Below the pieces are notes generated by a model. That model saw only the letters and a program-made list of their open reading frames with translations. It did no database searches and was not told the DNA's origin. This document shows positions 6,866-10,603 of a DNA stretch of 10,603 bases, in pieces (positions within the stretch are counted from its first letter, which is position 1; each line of letters starts with the position of its first letter). The translations under genes and the position numbers were made by a program. The DNA is from Bacteroidota bacterium (GTDB lineage Bacteria > Bacteroidota > Bacteroidia > Chitinophagales > Chitinophagaceae). The stretch lies in NCBI GenBank assembly GCA_028875955.1, contig JAGWTX010000034.1:1-10603 (forward strand), given 5' to 3'.

Positions 6866-7639
6866 ATGGATCTAAAGATAAAAGACCAGCTTTTTGTTGT
6901 TTGTGGTGCCAGTTCCGGTTTTGGAAAGGCTATCGCACTGGCATTGGTACAGGAAGGTGCGAACCTGATTGCAGTGGCCAGACGCGAGGAAAAACTGCAT
7001 GAACTTCAATTGTCGGCACCGGGTCAGGTGGAAACCCTCGCGGGTGATATTATGGATCCGGATGTGCAGTTCCTGCTGAAAGAAATGGTTGGCCAACGGC
7101 AATTACACGGAATCCTCATCAATGCAGGAGGCCCCCCTGCCAAAACCGTTCTGGAAACAACATTGGAAGATTGGGATAGGGCTTATCAATCTATTTTACG
7201 CTGGAAGCTGGCGATTACCCAGCTTTTTGTGCCGGATATGATGACACATCACTATGGCCGTCTGCTCTTTATTGAAAGCTCCTCTGTAAAACAACCCCTC
7301 GAAAACCTGGTGTTGAGCAATTCTTTTCGGGTAGCGGTTGTTGGAATGGTTAAGACCCTTTCGCTGGAAATAGCCAAAACAGGCGTCACGCTCAATATTC
7401 TGGGCCCCGGTTCACACAATACCCCTGCTATTGACAGGATCTATACCAAAAAAAGTGAGCAAACGGGTCTGCCTTTTGACCAGGTAAAAGAAAATGCCAT
7501 TGGTAATATACCCGTTGGCCGGTTGGGGGAAGCGGTTGAATTGGCAAGTCTCGCCGTATGGCTTCTGAGCCCTTTGAGTGGCTATATAACCGGTCAGACC
7601 ATAACGGTAGATGGCGGACAGGTAAGATCCATGTTGTGA
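6866..7639 (+). CDS. Short-chain dehydrogenase/reductase-like protein, FabG-like, degenerate active site
   Basis: A 257-residue Rossmann-fold protein of the usual SDR length. The nucleotide-binding loop reads CGASSGFG (13-20) in place of TGxxxGxG, and the structural NAG motif is present (N86-A87-G88). The serine of the tetrad lies in ESSS (137-140). The YxxxK pair is replaced: the aligned stretch SNSFR (151-155) has S for the tyrosine and R for the lysine. This pattern of LSN-S-xR followed by VVGMVKTL is typical of a divergent SDR subgroup resembling beta-ketoacyl-ACP reductases, known to lack a perfect catalytic tetrad. The C-terminus has PVGRLGEAVELA and the usual ITVDGG. Substrate unknown, and it may be a binding rather than a catalytic protein. 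The start at 6866 is chosen because the SDR fold begins just after it and GGGG stands 5 bases upstream; the frame is open back to 6812 but those residues are not SDR-like. Confidence 0.88.
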   Translation: MDLKIKDQLFVVCGASSGFGKAIALALVQEGANLIAVARREEKLHELQLSAPGQVETLAGDIMDPDVQFLLKEMVGQRQLHGILINAGGPPAKTVLETTLEDWDRAYQSILRWKLAITQLFVPDMMTHHYGRLLFIESSSVKQPLENLVLSNSFRVAVVGMVKTLSLEIAKTGVTLNILGPGSHNTPAIDRIYTKKSEQTGLPFDQVKENAIGNIPVGRLGEAVELASLAVWLLSPLSGYITGQTITVDGGQVRSML

Positions 7640-7665
7640 AACCGGGTATGTGTAAGGGGAATTCG

Positions 7666-8022
7666 TTAATCAGCCGTTTCTTCAGAAGCCGCATCATCTG
7701 CTTCTTTTGGCGTTACATTCTTCAGGCTGAGCTGAAATTTGGTATTCAGGGAAACAACATAGTGGTTACCCAGTAACAAAGGTTTGATATTGGCATCTTC
7801 CAGCATTACCTGCGCCAGGTCGGATGCCAGGGCGGAACCGCTGATGATATTGGCTACACGGCCCCTGGTAAATTCTATGGAAAATTTATAACCGGCTTTT
7901 CTGCCACTGCCGGCCCTTTCGAAATCAATACGATTCAGATCCAATACCTGATCCCCCTGCAAGGTTCTTTTTAATAAGATTTTGATAATGGGAAGGTATT
8001 TACTCCAGATCTGTGTATACAT
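7666..8022 (-). CDS. Conserved-looking 118-residue protein of unknown function
   Basis: I do not recognise a named domain. From ATG at 8022 (MYTQIWSKYLPIIKILLKR) the protein has an amphipathic N-terminal helix, then DLNRIDFERAGSGRKAGYKF (28-47) and IEFTRGRVANIISGSALASD (49-68), then NHYVVSLNTKFQL (86-98) and an acidic, low-complexity tail (105-118). It has no signal peptide and is probably cytoplasmic. The frame is open 22 codons further upstream to 8088, but that part looks like non-coding sequence. It converges with the dehydrogenase, 26 bases between stops with no visible terminator, and is divergent from the nucleoid-associated protein gene across 168 bases, so the two could share regulation. 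The pattern of glycine, aromatic and charged residues suggests a real, conserved small fold. Confidence 0.75.
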   Translation of the reverse strand: MYTQIWSKYLPIIKILLKRTLQGDQVLDLNRIDFERAGSGRKAGYKFSIEFTRGRVANIISGSALASDLAQVMLEDANIKPLLLGNHYVVSLNTKFQLSLKNVTPKEADDAASEETAD

Positions 8023-8077
8023 GTGTGTGGTTTGATTATGAGGGTTTACCGGCTTCCCATACTGTGGAAAACTACTG

Positions 8078-8085
8078 CAAAGGTG
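8078..8085 (-). promoter_or_regulatory. Possible -7 element for the 118-residue protein gene
   Basis: Read on the minus strand, 8085-8078 is CACCTTTG, which matches TAnnTTTG except at the first base. It lies about 55 bases before the ATG at 8022. No good -33 TTG is seen at the right distance, so this is only a weak candidate. Confidence 0.2.
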
Positions 8086-8177
8086 CATTATTTATGGCCG
8101 AAATACGAATTTGGTTTTTTCTGCTGTATAGAATATTGAAAAAACATCCTGCTGAACAAACTCAGCCATCTGAACTT

Positions 8178-8185
8178 TATCTTCG
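8178..8185 (+). promoter_or_regulatory. Possible -7 element next to the NdpA-like gene start
   Basis: TATCTTCG differs from TAnnTTTG by one base. It ends only 5 bases before ATG 8191. If used, the transcript would begin at or very near the start codon, giving an almost leaderless mRNA. No TTG stands at the expected distance upstream, so support is weak. Confidence 0.2.
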
Positions 8186-8190
8186 TGTTT

Positions 8191-9237
8191 ATGACAAATA
8201 TCGACAGTGTAATCCTTCAGCAGGCTATTGTTCATAAAGTGGGTAATCCCACCCGTGGTGAATCACTCCAACTTTCGGTACACCCCCTGACATTGAATGA
8301 TGAACTTGTCAGAAGCATGCTCACAAAATATTTTCTGAGTCCTTTTAACGAACATGAACAGTACCGGTTTACCCATCTGAGCGACCTGGGCATGAATGAA
8401 GTGTACCAATATGTTTCCGGTTTGTTTGAAAAACCAGCCAACTTCACTGAACAAAGTGTGAAACTGGCCCAGTTCCTGTACAGTAAAAGCACCCATGCAA
8501 GGGTAAAAGAAGGGGAGCTTTATCTGGTTCACTTTACCAATGTTCCCTTCGGAACGGGTTATACAGACGCAATCGGCATATTTAAAAGCGAAACAAAGGA
8601 AACTTTTTTAAAGGTATTTCCTCATGGGGAGAGCTGGGAAGTAATTGCAGAAGACGGGATCAATATCAATAAACTGGATAAGGGCTGTCTGGTCTTTAAG
8701 GAAAACAAAGAGGAAGGGTTTGTTGTATGCGTGGTGGATCATACCAATAAACAAAACGATGCCCAGTACTGGGTCAATGATTTTTTACAGATAACCCGCT
8801 CTGCCAACAATTACCATTATACCGATGCAACCATGGGTATGTGCAAACTATTTATCAGTAATGAGCTGAATGAGAAGTTTGAAGTCAATAAAAGTGAACA
8901 GATCGATATGCTGAACCGGAGTATGGAATATTTCAGTACCCGCGAAGATTTCAAGATGCAGGAGTTTGCAGAAGAGGTTTTGCACCATCCGGAAGTGATC
9001 GACAGTTTTACCCGTTACAAACAAACCTATGAAGTGGCCAGACAGGTTACGATCGAGGATGAATTCGCGATCCACTTATCTGCCGTAAAAAAGCAAGAAA
9101 AATCCTTTAAATCGGTACTGAAACTGGATAAGAATTTTCATGTGTATATCCATGGCCGCCGCGACCTGATCGAAAGGGGTTATGATGAAATGAGCGGAAA
9201 ACATTTTTACAAGCTCTTTTTTGATGAAGAGTCCTGA
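8191..9237 (+). CDS. Nucleoid-associated protein, NdpA/YejK (37-kDa) family
   Basis: A 348-residue cytoplasmic protein that matches the 37-kDa nucleoid-associated family (PF04245, E. coli YejK). Family blocks seen in order: IVHKVGN (13-19), GELYLVHF (108-115), DAIGIFKSE (126-134), GININKLDKGCLVF (156-169), YWVNDFL (193-199), KLDKNFHVYIHG (311-322) and the C-terminal FYKLFF (339-344). Length is close to the E. coli protein and all regions are present, so it should be functional. The family binds the nucleoid; its precise role is not settled, and Bacteroidota members are less studied. I chose ATG 8191; a GTG two codons earlier (8185) is an alternative. It is divergent from the 118-residue protein gene and its stop codon touches the stop of the gene on the other strand. 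Confidence 0.92.
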   Translation: MTNIDSVILQQAIVHKVGNPTRGESLQLSVHPLTLNDELVRSMLTKYFLSPFNEHEQYRFTHLSDLGMNEVYQYVSGLFEKPANFTEQSVKLAQFLYSKSTHARVKEGELYLVHFTNVPFGTGYTDAIGIFKSETKETFLKVFPHGESWEVIAEDGININKLDKGCLVFKENKEEGFVVCVVDHTNKQNDAQYWVNDFLQITRSANNYHYTDATMGMCKLFISNELNEKFEVNKSEQIDMLNRSMEYFSTREDFKMQEFAEEVLHHPEVIDSFTRYKQTYEVARQVTIEDEFAIHLSAVKKQEKSFKSVLKLDKNFHVYIHGRRDLIERGYDEMSGKHFYKLFFDEES

Positions 9238-9708
9238 TCAGAGCGCATCCAGTTCTTTCTGAAAATCATACTGGAGGTCTTCGTGCAGTTCGAGCAGGGC
9301 GGCTTTCGCTTTTTTTACCTGCATGGCATAGAGGTTTTGTAAAACCGGGCTCTTGGTATAGGGTATGCCCGAGCGGTTCAGTTTTGTACAGAAATGAAGC
9401 AGTAAAGCAGTCTCTACCTGTTTGGATCCGGCATATTTGATATACCTGGCGGTAATACGAAGGATCCTGCGGAGGCTTATTTTGGTCAAATAGAGACTGG
9501 CTTTGGGCAGTTCTGTAAAACCCTCGTCTATCAAATCTTTTACAGTTTTGATATAAGCTTCCTCATCATGCGCTTCAAACAGCAGATAGGTAAGCAGTTC
9601 CTTGTTCTCCTTTTTAAATTTCGCCAGACGCAGACAGAGATCCAGTAATTTCGACTGGGAGAGCGCCTGTAATTCCTGCTTGATTTCCTGGATGGAAGCC
9701 GTTTTCAT
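9238..9708 (-). CDS. Conserved-looking helical protein, 156 residues, unknown function
   Basis: I do not recognise a named family. The protein is rich in Leu, Lys and Glu and looks almost wholly alpha-helical. Blocks are QALSQSKLLDLCLRLAKFKKENKELL (13-38, an amphipathic helix pair), EEAYIKTVKDLIDEGF (49-64), SLRRILRITARYIKYAGSKQVETALLLHF (78-106) and a C-terminal acidic helix. The spaced hydrophobics suggest an armadillo/HEAT- or TPR-like bundle, but no repeat signature is clear. No signal peptide, so probably cytoplasmic. The stop codon at 9238-9240 directly abuts that of the NdpA-like gene. On its other side it is divergent from the DUF3820 gene across 110 bases holding a 7-bp inverted repeat. 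Confidence 0.8.
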   Translation of the reverse strand: MKTASIQEIKQELQALSQSKLLDLCLRLAKFKKENKELLTYLLFEAHDEEAYIKTVKDLIDEGFTELPKASLYLTKISLRRILRITARYIKYAGSKQVETALLLHFCTKLNRSGIPYTKSPVLQNLYAMQVKKAKAALLELHEDLQYDFQKELDAL

Positions 9709-9727
9709 GGGTGCAAGTTAATCGAAT

Positions 9728-9763
9728 CGGATATTTTTATTCTCAGGAAGAAAATGATATCCG
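9728..9763. repeat. Inverted repeat in the divergent intergenic region, possible operator
   Basis: CGGATAT (9728-9734) and ATATCCG (9757-9763) are exact inverse copies separated by 22 bases, between the start of the 156-residue protein gene (minus) and the DUF3820 gene (plus). A dimeric regulator could bind here, but a 7-bp pair at this spacing could also be chance. Confidence 0.3.
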
Positions 9764-9790
9764 TTCTGTGCGAACATTTCAGCCAGATAG

Positions 9791-9798
9791 TATATTTA
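9791..9798 (+). promoter_or_regulatory. Possible -7 element for the DUF3820 gene
   Basis: TATATTTA matches TAnnTTTG except for the last base and lies 20 bases before ATG 9819, giving a plausible short leader. No clear -33 TTG is visible; TTCTG at 9764-9768 is the nearest resemblance. Confidence 0.3.
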
Positions 9799-9818
9799 CG
9801 AAAACCAGCTGTTCAGGT

Positions 9819-10052
9819 ATGCCATACGATACGTCGGTTCCCCATCCCGAAATATTATTTGAACTCGTAACCGTTACGATGCCCTTTGGTAAATACAAGG
9901 GTCGTCTCTTATGCGATCTGCCCGATCATTACCTGGAATGGTTTCAAAGAGAAGGTTTCCCCAAAGGGAAACTGGGCATCCAGCTGGAAACCATGCATGT
10001 TATCAGTTTAAACGGACTGCGCTATTTACTGGATCCCCTGAAAAAACGATAA
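9819..10052 (+). CDS. DUF3820 family protein
   Basis: A 77-residue protein of the DUF3820 family, small cytoplasmic proteins found in many bacteria. The whole core is present: PEILFELVTVTMPFGKYKG (10-28), LCDLPDHYLEWF (31-42) and EGFPKGKLG (45-53), then LNGLRYLLDPLK (64-75). Family members have been described as putative quorum-sensing-regulated virulence factors, but the biochemical role is not known to me. I chose ATG 9819 because the conserved core starts ten residues in, as in relatives; the frame is open to a GTG at 9711, but the added residues do not look like part of the family. Its start faces that of the unknown 156-residue protein gene. Confidence 0.88.
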   Translation: MPYDTSVPHPEILFELVTVTMPFGKYKGRLLCDLPDHYLEWFQREGFPKGKLGIQLETMHVISLNGLRYLLDPLKKR

Positions 10053-10070
10053 GACCGCCTGACTAAATTG

Positions 10071-10101
10071 TTGATCAGCCAAATGATTTTTTGTATATTC
10101 C
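10071..10101 (+). promoter_or_regulatory. Candidate promoter for the isomerase/epimerase gene
   Basis: TTG at 10071-10073 and TATATTCC at 10094-10101 stand 20 bases apart, the right geometry for a Bacteroidota promoter, although the -7 element lacks the final TG. It would give a leader of about 24 bases before ATG 10132. Confidence 0.35.
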
Positions 10102-10131
10102 CTATCCATTCACCAACCCGTTATCTGCCCT

Positions 10132-10603
10132 ATGAAAACCAGCCGCCGATCCTTTATTCAGAAATCAGGTCTTTTTTTAGCCGGAGCCGGTTTGCTTTCT
10201 CCATCCCTCCGTGCCGCTTTCGATCCCGCAACGATTACGGGAATACAATTGTATTCTGTTCGGGATGATATGAAGCGTGATCCAAGGGCCACATTGGAAG
10301 CGTTGGCAAAAATGGGTTACAGGTATGTGGAGCATGCCAATTATAGTAACAGGAAATTTTATGGGTATCCTGCCGCATCTTTTAAGAAAATACTGGATGA
10401 GCTGGGTCTGAAAATGCTGAGTGGCCATACCGTAATGGGTAAGGATCATTGGGATGCAGGCCGAAAGGAGTTTACAGATTCCTGGAAACAAACAGTGGAA
10501 GATGCTGCCCTGGTTGGTCAGGAACTGGTCATCAGTCCCTGGCTGGATGAAAGTCTGCGCAAGACCTACGACGATATGCTGCGTTATATGGAAGTGTTTA
10601 ATA
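10132..10603 (+). CDS. Tat-exported sugar phosphate isomerase/epimerase-like protein, 3'-truncated
   Basis: The frame from ATG 10132 stays open to the window end (157 residues visible, the rest cut off). It begins with a twin-arginine signal peptide: SRRSFIQ (4-10), then a hydrophobic stretch GLFLAGAGLL and likely cleavage near RAA (27-29). The mature part starts GIQLYSVRDDMKRDP (37-51), then TLEALAKMGYRYVEHANY (54-71) and SFKKILDELGLKMLSGH (83-99), the first strands and helices of a xylose-isomerase-like TIM barrel. Bacteroidota carry many such exported proteins, usually in sugar or inositol catabolism loci, and the full length is typically about 300 residues. The substrate cannot be told from the visible part. 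The Tat signal implies the protein folds, and possibly binds a metal, before export. Confidence 0.88.
   Translation, partial: MKTSRRSFIQKSGLFLAGAGLLSPSLRAAFDPATITGIQLYSVRDDMKRDPRATLEALAKMGYRYVEHANYSNRKFYGYPAASFKKILDELGLKMLSGHTVMGKDHWDAGRKEFTDSWKQTVEDAALVGQELVISPWLDESLRKTYDDMLRYMEVFN

Noticed and set aside
6784..7002. A 72-residue plus-strand ORF overlapping the dehydrogenase start
   Set aside because: It is a frame-shifted reading of the SDR N-terminus with no domain of its own.
10068..10268. A 66-residue plus-strand ORF over the isomerase start
   Set aside because: It lies in another frame than the Tat-signal protein, which explains the sequence much better.
10177..10491. A 104-residue minus-strand ORF at the right edge
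   Set aside because: It opposes the well-supported Tat-signal isomerase frame and has no recognisable features.
1..10603. CRISPR arrays, tRNA genes, insertion sequences or phage genes
   Set aside because: No regularly spaced repeats, cloverleaf-like sequences, transposase motifs or terminal inverted repeats were seen by reading; a tool search would be needed to exclude small RNAs.

Overview
The window looks like a chromosomal stretch of a Bacteroidota bacterium, probably Chitinophagaceae or a close relative. The evidence is a base composition near 45% GC, almost no Shine-Dalgarno sites, a lipoprotein with PepSY-like repeats, a LytTR regulator beside a TPR/HisKA_2 sensor kinase, a DUF4965-type glutaminase-like hydrolase, and a Tat-exported sugar phosphate isomerase/epimerase-like protein. 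The genus is inference. I see no rRNA, tRNA, insertion sequence, CRISPR array or phage gene. Most of it reads as an ordinary genomic region with several poorly characterised conserved genes.

Layout. Bases 2-1345 (+) hold the C-terminal part of a large glutaminase-A-like hydrolase, cut by the window edge and closed by a clear hairpin terminator at 1396-1424. About 650 bases follow with no convincing gene, only coding-like scraps. A lipoprotein with three PepSY-like repeats (2081-3019, +) has its own terminator (3056-3081). Next comes a small unknown protein built from an internal duplication (3156-3593, +). A two-component pair follows: a LytTR response regulator (3738-4469) and a TPR-containing sensor histidine kinase (4560-6581). 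After a 284-base non-coding stretch with an imperfect direct repeat lies a short-chain dehydrogenase whose catalytic motif is degenerate (6866-7639, +).

The right part holds small conserved genes in alternating orientation: an unknown 118-residue protein (7666-8022, -), divergent from a 37-kDa nucleoid-associated protein of the NdpA/YejK family (8191-9237, +); an unknown helical protein (9238-9708, -) whose stop codon abuts the NdpA stop; and, divergent from that, a DUF3820 protein (9819-10052, +). The window closes with the start of a Tat-exported TIM-barrel isomerase/epimerase (10132 onward, +), truncated by the edge.

How the genes work together. The only clear functional unit is the two-component system: a periplasmic TPR sensor passes its signal through one membrane segment to a HisKA_2 kinase, which presumably phosphorylates the upstream-encoded LytTR regulator. 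The nucleoid-associated gene and its small neighbours may share divergent promoter regions, but this is inferred from geometry alone. I found no convincing new multi-gene system. The items most worth a second look are the lipoprotein's calcium-loop and Cys/His insertions, the duplicated unknown protein with a hairpin at its start, the active-site-degenerate dehydrogenase, and the candidate operators.
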